Below are positions 39,401 through 53,173 of a DNA stretch of 64,000 nucleotides, piece by piece (the first letter of the stretch is position 1; each line of letters opens with the position of its first letter). The stretch comes from Hirundichthys speculiger (lineage: Eukaryota; Chordata; Actinopteri; Beloniformes; Exocoetidae): assembly GCA_018398805.1 (NCBI GenBank), contig JAGFBZ010000184.1, forward strand, positions 358,073 to 422,072. Direction: 5' to 3'. The position numbers were made by a program, and so were the translations under genes. The notes below the pieces were generated by a model that was not told the DNA's origin, made no database searches, and saw nothing but the letters and a program-made list of their open reading frames with translations.

Positions 39401-42400
39401 TCGTATCTTGAACGTGAAGAAGACAAAGGACATAATTGTGCATACACAATCTTTATGTACATATTAAACATTTATAAAAGCACAACAAAAGCACGGTGCT
39501 TAACTATACAGGGATTGGTACAGTGACTGAGTTGCAGCAGAGGCTGAAAAAAACAGTAAATTTTATTTTGCGCACTCCTTTTGGCACTGCTGCTTAATAC
39601 TGTCAGAAGTATTAGTGCTAATAGTTGAAAAATATTATCAGTAGCCCTTGATTAAATAAATATTGGACCACAGTGATACACATTTTTGTCACAACAGGAT
39701 TTCAAGTACTCTATAGCTGCATCCTGCAAACTTCTAGATCCAAAAAGGAAGCGACAGCAACAACCAAACGTTACAGTTAATCTATGTGTCGTGCTCATAG
39801 AGAGTATGACACAAAGACACACAAAAGCATTTAAGGAAAGTTTTCTATAAACCGAATGGAAAACTTTCTTACACTCCAATTACGATAAACAATCTGCATA
39901 CATTATGAGCATACACAGCAACTCAAAAGCCAGCAAAACACACGCACATACGCATGCACACACCTACACACACACAAACCCAAAAGTACCATGCCAGCTA
40001 CGAAAAGAGCAATGATGTTGACCCTAGGAACACAGCTTCTCTGTCTCTGTCAGAGGAACTTGAGGCCTTTTGGTAAGCTGTACACGAGTATGTGTATGAG
40101 TGTGAAAGTGTGTGTGGGGGTGTGTCTGTGTATGTGTGTGGGCTCAGGTCCGAGAAGTGAGGAAGGATGAACTGTGTGGGAGAGCCATCTATTCACTGCT
40201 GACAAGGTCAGAGCTACGAAGGGAAAGAGTCCCCTGCCATATGCAGAGAAAGAGAGAGGGAGATATAGAAAAAGAGAGAGAGACCTGAGGACAGGAAGAG
40301 TACATAAACTTTTCTTTCTGCTTACTTATTCTTCTTGCATTTTTATAATAAAAAAACAATTTTGATATTTAATAAATTATCACAAAAACAATGAATATGT
40401 GAATATACAGTAAATTGAAAGCTTCTTTACTGGTTTCAAGCTTTAACCGCTTGCACTACCTCCATAATTAAAATATCTAAAAGTGCATGTAATAATGTGT
40501 ATGGCATGATCATCGAATAGTTGCAGGAAGTAGGTACTACTGATAATGCTGGTTGCACAGGCATGAAGGAGAGGGTGTGTGTGTGTGTGAAAAAGTCAGA
40601 GAAAGCGTAGAGGAGTGGTGGTGCTGAATCAACAGTGACCAGTGTGCTTTGTCTTCATTATGATCCCAGTGGGGAGTCACAGAGATGCGTAGATGCCACA
40701 CACACGGCTGCACCTGTGCCAGGGGAAGCACTAAAATACTCCACTCAGCACATCAGAAAGGAGCCATGAGGACACATACTTACCCATGTGCACACAAGCA
40801 CACACACACACCCACACACACCCTCAAGCCAGTCTCTGGAGGAACTCCCTAGCTGTAATGGTTATCTTGATCTGTTTGTGAGTTCCACTATATTTCACAG
40901 TGGATGTATGTGTAAATGTGTGTCTGTTCTCTCGAACAGAGATCTACTACTGACACCATACCACCTAATTTTGCAGTCATTTTGTTAACACCATTTTATC
41001 TGACATAGCTATTTCTTAAGGTCCAAACTTTTTCCTAAATATTGTTTTTTTTAATATCATGATAATAATATTTTAAACAAGGAAAAACCTGCCATATAAT
41101 TAACTGGCTAATAACTCTGAAATCCCTCGGACATTGCCATCTTTGACTTTAATTCTAAAAAAGTGTATGGCAGAGCATTGGTTATCTTTAGCCAAAAGGA
41201 TTAAACATGTCATAATAGATTACAGTGATCATAACTTGAGAGAAGCAATCTTTCTTGACTTTATTGAAATATAAATCCTTTCATACATGCAACAATGTAA
41301 ACTGTCTTCCATCTTGTGTGGGTGTAAAGAACCTGCAGGGACTGATAAGAACAATAATGATGTTGAAGGAAAACATTAATGAATAAGCAGTTAAATCAAG
41401 GAAAAAAGTAACCGTTGTTTCTCGACAACAACAGAAGGAAGAAAGTTGTGAGGCTGTATGAACAGCATTTCATCAGGCGAAAACATGTGTGTGAAAGAAA
41501 GCACAAAGGTGGACGAGATGTAGATGGCATTCGAGACAGGAGAGTAGCTTGATTTAGAGGACTGATTTATTACCGCAAGTACACTTGTTTTCCAGTTTTA
41601 CATTTTAATTGATTAGGCATTTATTTAATAAGAGTTGGCTTAATATTGAAGTAAAACACTAATATACTCAGAAACCGCTATTTAATGTAACAAATATTGG
41701 TCTAAAAATACCCATGTCTCTTTATTCGTGCTGTAAACCAACCTGCTTTGTACTGAGAAGGTGGTGTAACCGATGAGCCTGGTAGACTTTTGCTGTCTGC
41801 TGTTTTACCGTCTCAAGATATTTTCTCTCTCTTTTCTGGAGTTCCTCAAACACGTCAAGTTCTCTCCTACAGGAAACACAAAGCATACACACATATTTTT
41901 GCAAATTGAAGTTTTTTACTAAAAAGGAATAGGCATTACAGTCATATATACATACAAATACAGGGAAAAAAATAGCAGTAAAAAGAACTTTTAAATTTTT
42001 TTTTCGGTACTAGTGGCCTTTATTTGTAGAGAGAGAGAGATAGATGGAAAGGGGGCAGAGAGAGTGGGGAAGACATGCAGCGAAGAGTTAAACCGACTGG
42101 GAGTCAAACTCACGATGGCTGCATCGAGGACTATCGTCTCTGTACATGCGTCTCCTGCCCTAACCTAAAGAATCAAGAGAGTGGTTTTCTTTTTTCTGTC
42201 CTTTCTTCTTTTGTTTGCTGGTGATTCATTAGCTTTGTGAGACTGTGAACCCAGAGATAAACCTAAAGTTAACTTTCCAAGCCACTAATCCTGCTTTGTA
42301 TTATAGGCCACTCTTGGCAATAGCTCACTTACCGTATTGGACCTGAATTTAGGATGACTCTGATAATAAGACAGCCCCTATTTTTCAAATATCATTTTGG

Positions 42401-45400
42401 GAAAATAAAAATATGACAAGGGCAATAAGGTTATTCATAAAAACAACTTTTTATTGAACAATTACTATTTATAAAAAACACACAGAGATAACATTCTGCT
42501 GTATTGTTAAACATTTTAATGATTTCATCCTTTTTTAGGAAGTATGGTACCATATTTGAGGTACAGGTACATGTCAGGTTTTCATCTTATTTAAGATCAA
42601 GGTATAGTACTATTTAATAAACTGTATTCTCTTAAAATCTGAGACTATAATTCTGTGAATAAGCAACAACCATGTAGTCCAATAACTGCATTAGATGTCA
42701 ATAACTGCAACTATCAATAACTATCAAAGTCGAGTTGTATTCAATTTCAATAATAACAATTCAGTCTGTTAAAAAAAAAAGTTCTGGACTGCAACAAAAC
42801 TTTCGAATCCCCTTTGTTCAGCATGGTCGCGTGGTTCCTTCATTTTACATCACATCCTGCTGGCACACGTACACTGTGATGCTCCACTCGCTTACTCGTG
42901 ACATCTACTGGGGCAGATGTGTAGTAACAATAGAAAAGTCTAGTTCTCGATTATAGGACGACCCCTATTTTTGAAAATATCATTTTTAGAATAAAATATC
43001 GTTCTATATTCGAGCCAATATGGAAAGTGTCTTGAGAAAGTTTTGTAAGTAAAACATGACATTTATTTCTTTTTTATCCTCTTGACTTTGTCTGTGAACC
43101 TGCATTTTGTTTTACCACAACGCACAACGGATTTCTTCTGGCAACCGCCCCAAACAAGTCATACCTGTAAAATAATTTTTTAATTGTACTGTTATGAACT
43201 GTAATCTTCAACATGCTAACCAAAGCCTGTGGAGTCTGAGATGCAGCTCTTCGAATATTTTTCTTTTTCTTTGAGTTTTCTCGTTATTTTCATTGTAGCA
43301 TCGGACCTCAAGGACAACTTTCTGGGACATTCTCTTTTGGGAAGATTAGCAACTGTCTTGAATCTTTTACACTTATGAATAATTTTTCTCACTGTAAAAT
43401 GATGGACTCAAATTGCTTGACAATGGGATGATATTCATCCAAGATTGATGGACAGTAGGAATTGTTTCTCTAAGGTCATTGCTAACATCTTTCTTCCTTG
43501 GCAATGCATTTTTACACACCTATGTTATGTTACACATTATTTGGAGATTCGTACCCACTGTAACCCTGTGAAAGTTAGCATGTTTTTGGAACACAGTATG
43601 ACAATTCCATGAAGGGTTCTTTCGATGAATTAAAAAAAACAAACACACAAAAAAACTGCCTATCACACTGGGATAGGCATGGAAAGACATGGGACCTGTG
43701 GGAGAAAAACAAGGAAATGAGACTACATGGAGGGAAAAAAGAAAAGTGAAAGACTGAGGGGCTATAAGTGGGAGGATGATGGATATATTTCATCAACGCA
43801 GCCAGGATAGGTCTGTCTCTGACATCTGTTTAGCAAAGCTGGTTAAATGGGATGCATTAAAACCCTTTACACAGCTATTTCTTTCCACAGTCACACAGCC
43901 TGTTCCCTACAAGGGGGTAATAACTTAAAAGCAGAATTGGAAACAATTACTAAAACACACATGCCGTGATAATTTGAAAACACACTCACAAAGCAACGGG
44001 TAAAACCAATCTATTTCTGCCAGTGCAAAAACAACAAGACTTTAGCTGTAGCTCATCAACAATCATATATTTTTTCTTTCCCTATTTGCTCTTTTTTCCT
44101 CTAATTCTTTTCTATCTTGTTCTCTACCCTAATTATGTTTTCAATTACAGGTCTCCACACAGGAATCAGGATATTCAAAGTGTGTTTCTAATGTGAGGTT
44201 AACACATTCTGTGGGTACTGACATTTAAAAAGGAATCACAACATGTCCCTATTGCCTTTGCATTCTCCTTCCTTCCAGAGCACCAATTACAAAATAAATG
44301 AAAAATGCACACCTCTGTGTGTGCATGGGTATAGGAAAAAGACAAGCAAATCTAAATGTGGGTATTTATGTAATATTAAGCACAGCTATTTAATACAGCG
44401 TAAAGATGTGTGAGAGAGTGCAAATATTGAGGTTGCTTGGCCTCTATTTGTCTACCTGTCTAAAAGGAAAATTACATATTAATTTGAAATATAAAGGTGC
44501 AGTTTATTGTTGTGGCACCCTGGTTCATAAAATGTGTTTATTCAGAGTATTTCTGTTCACATATATATTAATGATAACTTACAAACTAGCAATGTTTTCA
44601 CAAGAGTTTAAGTCAGACTGGTGTGTGCCTGTGTTTGTGCGTGTTGTATAAGTCGAACTGAATGGGTGACCTTTGCTTCCCTACCCCCAGTCCCAGTGTT
44701 ATTAATTGCTGTGTAGTGGACAAAAGCCAAACAGATTTGTAACGGCTGAAGGCACCTCGATCTGTGTCGACCCAACCAGTCGCCACAACATACAACCCTC
44801 ATTAGCCCTGTTCGGCAAGAGGCACATGCCCTTTTTGTGTGTGTGCGTGTGTGTGTGCGTCCGTGTGTGTGTGTGCGCGTGTGTGCATACATGTGTGTTT
44901 GAAAGAGTAAAATAGAAAAGAATAGAAAAATATAAACATATACTAGGTTTAATTCTGTCTTGTAATATCTCACTTACAGTATTTATTAGGATTTAGAAGG
45001 AATCATATTAATTGACATACTGTGGCAAATAATCCAAACTTTAGAATATACTGCACTAATGTGAAATTTTTTCAGTTTTTTCAGGGTACATTCAGCAAAC
45101 CACAATTACTGAGGCTTATATGTTTTGTAAACAATACTAATTACAATCAGTTGTAAATGCATAAAATATTTGAGTGTACAGGGTGACATCCTGATACAGT
45201 CATTATGTTTCGATTGGGTCAATATGAGTCACTCACTTGCTACAGAGCCACAACTACTCCTCAAATCTTCTCAATGGAGTTTCATTAGCAACAAGGTATT
45301 TCTCCACTTAACAGCAATTCACATAAATAAACTGTCAAACTTGAAGCAACACACGTTTTCTTTTTTTCCCCCCATTTAATAATGCTTATTATTGTTGACT

Positions 45401-48400
45401 AAATACCAAAGCATCATATGTATATATGTATATTTTTTACAGTTTATCAGAATTAATAAAATTTTCAAATTGGATGAATTAAAGTAGGGTTATTTTCTCC
45501 AATTATTATTTAATTATACTGTGTAGTACATACATATTGTAATGACAAGACAAATGATATACTTACCATACCATATAAAATGATACGGACACTGACTACA
45601 AACTACATCTGAGGCTGCTGAACTATTATACAAGCTAATCAAGTGTACTTGAACTACTTGCGAATGACTGAAACCCCTGATGACTTTTTTGCCCTGGACT
45701 TTTAACTTATTCAAATGCCTAATATAATATAGCTACATTTCTCACTTCTTTCTTAATAATTCACTCCATGGTTCACAACAGAGTGTCAAGGACTGATGGA
45801 ATATCAGAGCGTAAGATATTGTGGAATAGCAGGCCACACCTTTGGCCAACTGGGCCAGCACCAAAGTAGCTAATAGGCCAGTTTTAAATGTTTAATGGAG
45901 GCTTGACCTGATTGGCTGATTTAATTGCTAAAATTGAATGATTCAATAGCAGGCAGAGTCACGATTCAGGCAGTCATAGTAGACGGTAGCACACAGTGTG
46001 TTCAGCCTTCAACACCCTAAAAACACAGCCTTTGCATTTAAGTGATTAACTGATTGATTTACTCGTTAATTGAAAACTAGTTAAAATTGACACCACAACA
46101 AGATATTAAGGCAAATGATGATTGCATTAAAAATGTTCCCATTTGATATTGCTGAAATTTCAGAGTAATTTAAAAATGATTATGTCTAACCTACTTTGAC
46201 CAATGTTTTATTTTCACCACACAGATGCACGCAGAGGGAGAGAGAGAGAGAGAGAGAAAGAAAGAACATACAAATCCAATCAGAACGAAGGAGTGAACGA
46301 AGGAGTGAACTTGTCTGCACCTAAACAGGATCAGAAAGTAAGAGCAGCAAAAGACAGACTGACGAACAGAAGCGGTGAGTGATGGCAGGGCAGGCCTCCG
46401 CTCTCTTCACCATAACAGCTCTTCTTTCATGAATGTCCTTGGGAGGGACACAAGAGAGAGAGGAATGAAGAAGGTTGGACTAGAGAAAGATGGCAAAATA
46501 AAAGTTGGGGAATAAAGAGAGAGAACACAGCACCAGAAGACAAGAAATAAAACAAACAAAGAAAAAAAAAAAGAAAAAAAAGCATGTGTGCTGCTTGGCC
46601 TAGTGGCAATCCAGAAAAATCTCTCCAAGTTTATTTTTTTGTACTGTTATAATTTAAAAGATTCCACTGTGTTGTTTTAATATCACAGTGAGAATTATTT
46701 ATCTGATTATGGTCGTAATAATTACCCAGCTGTTTGTTGCATATAGAGGAATAATTCATGCAGTCAACAGGCCGTGTTAGTGGCAGCAGCAGTGACACCA
46801 TTACATTTAGTAAATATGCAAAGCGTGCTTGCTACGCTTTCCTAATTGCCCCATCGTCCCACTGCATGGCCTTATTAAAGACCAGGAACTTTAAGTGTCT
46901 CCCTGACAAAGTGATAAATTGTTGGGGTATCAAGAAAAACAGTGGCAGAGTGGGGACTATGCTGGGGTCCTGACTTCATTAGGCTATGGAGAAGGAAGGA
47001 AAGAATGAATAAGGATGGTCACTAAAGCACAGTAAACCTGTAACAGAGATAGGGATGGAAAGTGGAGCTAAATACACTGAGAAAGAGAGTTAGAGATTAA
47101 GGGATGAGACGACGACAAAGCAGTGGATACAAGAGCATGGTGTAAGTGGCAGGGATTAGTTGGATGCTGTACCTAATGAAAAGGCACAGATGGTTTTGTG
47201 TTAGGGAAATCTGTCATTAGAAAGAGGCCAAAATAGAGATGATCAGTGTGAGGTTTGTCAATGCATGTACAACTCCCCTGTCATTACCATGTGCAACTGC
47301 TCGGCATTTATTGAATGGGTAACATTAGTCTGACACTCAATAATATATTACATGGTTTGGACAGACAGACTTACAGGGGAAGAGAGCATGCTGTCGGATT
47401 AAATAGCAGATGATTGCAGGGTGACTGATCAGTTCAGCCTGCGATCCAAGGGCTTACCAGCTAACAGAGAAAGGATATTTCAAATAAATGATGGCACAGC
47501 GTTAATTGATCATGACCCCGACAGCACTAAATAAACATGTGATTAAGTGGAATGAAAGTGACCTAAACACCCTAAAGCACTGTGGAGGAGGGGTTGTGAG
47601 TTGAGAGGATGTGTGTGTTTCTGTGAAAATAGGGCTGTTACACATGTGATAACACAACAGTCAAGCCAATTGAGTAAAATCAATTTGCTCTTCAGATTTC
47701 CTTTCAAATTACTCAGCATCTCCAGTTCTTCCCTTTAAGTATTTTTTTTATATATATGTTTCTCATATACAATTTTTGTATAGATAGATAACTGTTATAA
47801 TTGTATGGCGGAAACACTTCCTTGATCTACTTTAACAGCCTTGTTCCTCCTACCTCTAAAAGGGTCAAAGAGCGTGGAGGAAAGCACAAATGCTTTTAGG
47901 AAAGTGAGGGGGAAGTCAGTGATCCAAGGAGCACTTTTAACAAATTTACATTTAATTTTAGAAGGAGCCTAAAGATATTTTCTGGTAAAATATATTAGCA
48001 ACATTATAAACGTGACTATTAGCTAAACGTTTTTTTTTTTTTTGTCAAATATAAAAGATGGCATATGTCTAGCACTAAGCCCTGAAGCACAGGATGTTTT
48101 ATTAATGCAAAAGCTGCGGTTCAAATCAGAGGCTAATTTTTAATTTCTTCACATCGTTCACTTCTTTGTCTCTTAGCCTCAAGCACTTTAAGAGACTTTT
48201 CTCTGCCTCTTCTTCTCCTCTATCTATACATGTCTCCGTCTCTTTTACCCCCTTACTTTTCCTTTCCTCCTTCTATAGTCCTACTATTTCTTAATGTTAT
48301 AGGAACAGCTTTCTACTAGTTTTTAACTCATTTAATGCATTGTCTTTGACATGCACATGCCAACTTACTTCCTCAAGGCCCTTCTAAAAGAAAACACTTT

Positions 48401-51400
48401 TAACTCAAGCATCCATCCACTATCCATCATCTGTGTGTGTTCAGCTACATGTTCTTAAAAAATAAATCGAAGACAATTTTTACGATGGCAGATTTGAACT
48501 CTCCACAGTCTCTGCATGGTATTTGTACTACGGTTGCCGGTCTGACGTGGAGCTGTTGCTCGACTTGGCTGAAGGCACTCTAGGACCCATGGCTCAGCCG
48601 AGCTACCCACAGTAATCATTTCCGGACTCTTTCCAGCTGGAACTGTGCTGGGACCTGTAGTAAATCATCCCGGTAGTAGGACCACATCTTTAACGTTGAA
48701 TTGGTGGTGACATGAAATGACTGCCGCGGTTAGCATGGATAAGCTAAGCTCTGTCCTTCATACTCAGATTTTTCCATACCAGCCACAGCCAGTCGTGGTG
48801 GTCTGTTAGTACAATCAACACAAGCACAAGAAAATATATTTTCTATGAAATTCAACCATGATCTGTTAGATTTTTTATTCACCGCTCAGAAGTCAATATA
48901 ATGCTAAGCCCTAAGTTGCTACAATCATAACAGCAATGGCTAGCTGTCTTAGCCAGCAGAGCCAATGGCTAACTCTTAATCAAACGCTGCCAAATGATGT
49001 GCGGGCATCTGATTGATCAGCTTGATTGCTTAACATAAGTTTATCTGATGTTGTACAAATAATCCAGCTCCTGTAAGTTGTTATTGATGTAAAATCTATC
49101 TGTCCTGCAAAAAATGTTTCTTGAACCTTCAAAGTTGGCCCTTTTAACATGAGAGTCAAAGAGGATTTGCTCTGTTTTTCAGCCAGCACCTTGTGGTCAG
49201 TAGAGAAACAGCAAAAAAAAACGTACTTCCCGTAATGAGCTTCAATCTGCAAATGGGATGGTTGCTGCTTGGTCCCATCACCATGATGATAGGAGGATCA
49301 AAATTTAATGTTGACTTAATACCAGTATTAAGTACTGCATCAGAAGCATAGCTGGTTTTTATCATCAGCATTCGGCGAATACCACTCAATACCACTTGAT
49401 GGTGGCAGTGAAACATTTTTGCTCTTTTTAAACTGCCAGGAAATAAGAGAAGACAACAACACCAATGAAGAAGAAAGAAAAAGAAGAAAAACAAACTGTA
49501 ATCAAGATAAACACTGAAGGAAATGATTGCTACATTTTCAGTTTGCAGTTTGTATGTACTGCAACGATGGCAGAGAATGAGAAAAGATGACTCTTACTAG
49601 AAAGCGACAAAGGGATATCTGAACAACAACTTCTCCCGCTTACAGCATATCCAATCAGTCACCAAAGACAGGTTTCCATTTGTGGGGATCTGGGATAGTT
49701 ATGACCATTAGCATGTCTCCATTACCAGAAACAAGAATTTTCAGAAATATCTACTTGGCCTAAAGAATTTCCTGCTTTGGGTTAGGTACTTCAGTTAAGG
49801 GTGGTGTTGACTCGGTGCTGACTGCGTATGCTGTGTGTAGGCAGTGTTCAGCTGTCTTGATGTACCCTTTGAGGTTGAGTTGTCTCTTCTCATCATCACC
49901 ATCACCACTATTGCAGTGTTTGCAAACACAGCAAATCTTAACTCCTTTGATGCTAATTTTATTGTTCCTTTTTGTTTATCTTCCTTCTTCTTTTGTCTTC
50001 TTTGCTGTCGTATTTTTCTTTATTAGAAGGTGACAATCAGTTGTGCACTTCTGCCACCAATGGAATTAAGTGGTACCTTGCTAAGTCAGTGAATCCTACC
50101 GGGTCTGACACTATAAATGGAAACGCGAAGACTAAATGGACTGAGAGGGAGGTTGGCCCTGTTAGAATTACAACCTCCTATGATTTACTTTGGAACCCCA
50201 CTAATGGAAACTTGCCTTGAGTCAACACCACCTCTCACCCAGCATTTTTTTGGGGCTCTTAAGTACATAACCTAAGGCAGGGATTTGTTTCAGCCCATTT
50301 TAAGGTCCCCAAAAAATCTCATTTAGGGTAATAGAGACGTGCCATGGTTGCCTCATAAATCTGATCCAGATCCCTGCAAATGGAAACCCACTGTAGGTCA
50401 GGATTACCACACAAATAGCTGGTTATGAATCCAGACTTCTTTTTTTTCTGAATGTATCTCTAATGATGACCTTTCACTTAAAGATTTTTACAAGTGATTT
50501 CAAGAATGCAGGGAAGAATTAAGAGGAATCTTGTTGAAATTGGGGGATGTTCCTGTGTTTGTGGTTATTAAGAGTAAGGAAGAAAATGGAGAAAAATGTA
50601 AGTAACCTTAGAATTATCTTAAAATCAAAGATGTTTGATATTATCGAAAGTCTTTATTCTTGCCTCAGTTCAATTGTTTCACCATTATGATATTAGGATT
50701 TTTAACCAGTAGGAGTGTTTTTTGTTTGTTATGCTCTTGTATATGGTGACCTAACAAAACCCCAAATGTATGTGTTTGCATTTGCATTTATATATTAAAA
50801 TCTTGAATTTCTATAGGTTAAAATGTTGAAGTTCTTTTTTGGAGTGACGAGGACTGGTTCATCATTCATTCATGAATGACTACATCAGTGGGACAGCGCA
50901 TGTTAGGTGTTTTGGAGAGAGAGTCAAAGAGACCAGACTGAGGTGGTTTGGACTTGTACACAGGTGGAATAGTGAATATATTGGTAGAAGGATGATGGAG
51001 TTGGCACTGCCAGACAGGAGCTCTAGACAAAGACCGAAGAGGAGATTTATGGACATAGAGAAAGAGAACGTGAAGTTAGTTAGTATGAGGGAAGAGAATG
51101 CAGAGGATAGGAAAGGGAACCAGATGATTTACTGTTGCAACCCCTGAGTTGAACAGACAAATGGAAAGAAAGAAGAAAGTCCAACTTTCTTTTCGAAAAG
51201 GCTATTTACATTTATTTCTTTAAATTCAGGGCTAATATTTAGAACAGTCAGTATTTCTAGGGAGGTTCGTAAGTAATAATGTATAATTTGCACTCAAAGA
51301 GGAACTTTCTCCTAAACTTCATTCAATGCACCATTTTTTCTTACCTGATAAGTTCATTTGTCATAACAAGTCCCTCCATATAACTTTTACGTGCATAGAA

Positions 51401-53095
51401 GTTATGGACATATTTCCTCACAAAGAAACCTCTCCACCTCCGTTGAATCTGTAAGGAATTAAAGAAGTTTGCTTCTGAATTTTGCACACAAAAAGGTGAA
51501 AATGTTTTACAGTACGTTTCTATGTAGTCTACACATACAGCAGCCTCTTCAAAACAGTTTCTAAATGGGTGTGGAGGCTATCAGTGTTACTTTTTAAGTG
51601 TTTTGTGTTCTGGTGGCCTTTAAATAAAAAAATGTTTTTTTTACTCTATAGTGCAGTGACAAAGGGACATTCCAAGGTGGGACTGACAACTGTCACAGCA
51701 TCATTTATTTAACCATATCAGTCCGCACTGATTTAGGAGTTGCAGATTAGATAGCAAATACACCCACACACCAGTGGACCATTTTAAAGCAAGGGGGCGG
51801 ATGTCCTTCAAACTAATTAGGAGATTAAAACAATGGCAGGTAAAAGAATCATCATGCTATGAGAAGAGGGAATACGAGAGGGTAGGAGAAGTGGAGATGG
51901 GGAAAAACAACAAAGAACAAAATAAGAATTAGCATTGATCTGCCAGTCAATAGATAATTCTAAATAAAGTAATTGGTGCCACCTAAGTTCTTGCTGACCT
52001 TTGTTGACTAGTAAAATCAATGCTGTTGAATCCGAGGTGCAGCATGTAAACACTGGTTTCTATTATGGCTTTAATGCATTATCCTTTGTCATCTTCCACA
52101 CACTGGGATAATGACAAGAGTGGAAGAGAGAGACAAAAATAACAAGGGAATGCTGAGATGATTTCTTTTCTGTTTTATTTATTAATTTCACTCCATTTTG
52201 TAAGCAGTGAATACCTCAGTGGTAAACTTAAACACATTTGCTTCATTTGTTTGGAAGGAACATTAGTAGACAAAAAACTGATGGCATGACATATAGGCAA
52301 GGGAAGCAGACTTCTTATAAAAATTCAAAGATTTCTATTAGGGCTGTCAATTTCTCAAAAAAATTAATCAGATTAATCGCATGACTGTCAATAGTTAATC
52401 ATGATTAATCGCAAATTAATCGTATATTTTTATCTGTTCTAAATCTACCTTATACGGATCTTTTTCAAGTTGTATTACTCTTATTAATACGAGTCCTGAC
52501 TATAACCAGGAAATATGACCATATTAGTCCAGTCCTGAGGTCTCTGGCTTCCTGTCACTCAGAGAATAGACTTTAAAACATCTCTACTTGTGTTCAAGTC
52601 TCTTCAAGGCCCCAAAGTCCATCTCTGACATGTTAGAGCCATATGAACCAACCTGGACTCTGAGAACCTCAGGTAGTGGTCTCCTGTTGGTGCCCAGAGT
52701 CAGGACTAAACAAGGTGAAGCTGCATTTCAGTTTTATGCTCCTAAAATCTGGAACAGTCTTCTAGAAGATGTGAGACAGACCTGAACTCTGACAATGTTC
52801 AGATCCAGGCTGAAAACAGTTCTGTTTAGATGTGAAGATGATGACTGGAAGGATTTTATCTGCACTCTTCATTTTTAATTTAATTAATTAATTTTTTTAT
52901 TAATTAATTTTTATTTATTATTGATTATTTTTATGCTTGTATGGAAGGATTCTATTTGCCTTCTTTTGACTGCATCTGTAAAGCACTTTGAATTGAATTG
53001 CAAATAAAGTTGCCTTGCCTAATATGAGAGTACACAAATGCTTGCCTTATGCAAAACAAATGCATGTTTATTTATTGCTACAATGCCAAATCCAT

Positions 53096-53173
<78 letters not shown>

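Larger units (their letters stand above)
43024..49668. other. spata17: spata17 intron 5, central part
   Basis: Mostly unannotatable AT-rich sequence with simple repeats. A non-repetitive block at 46740-46975 (around atatgcaaagcgtgcttgc) is a candidate conserved element. 48530-48680 and 49120-49480 look repeat-derived but could not be classified. Confidence 0.55.

Noticed and set aside
44608..44973. 121-codon minus-strand His/Thr-rich frame
   Set aside because: Driven by an imperfect TG tract; no homology and no splice support.
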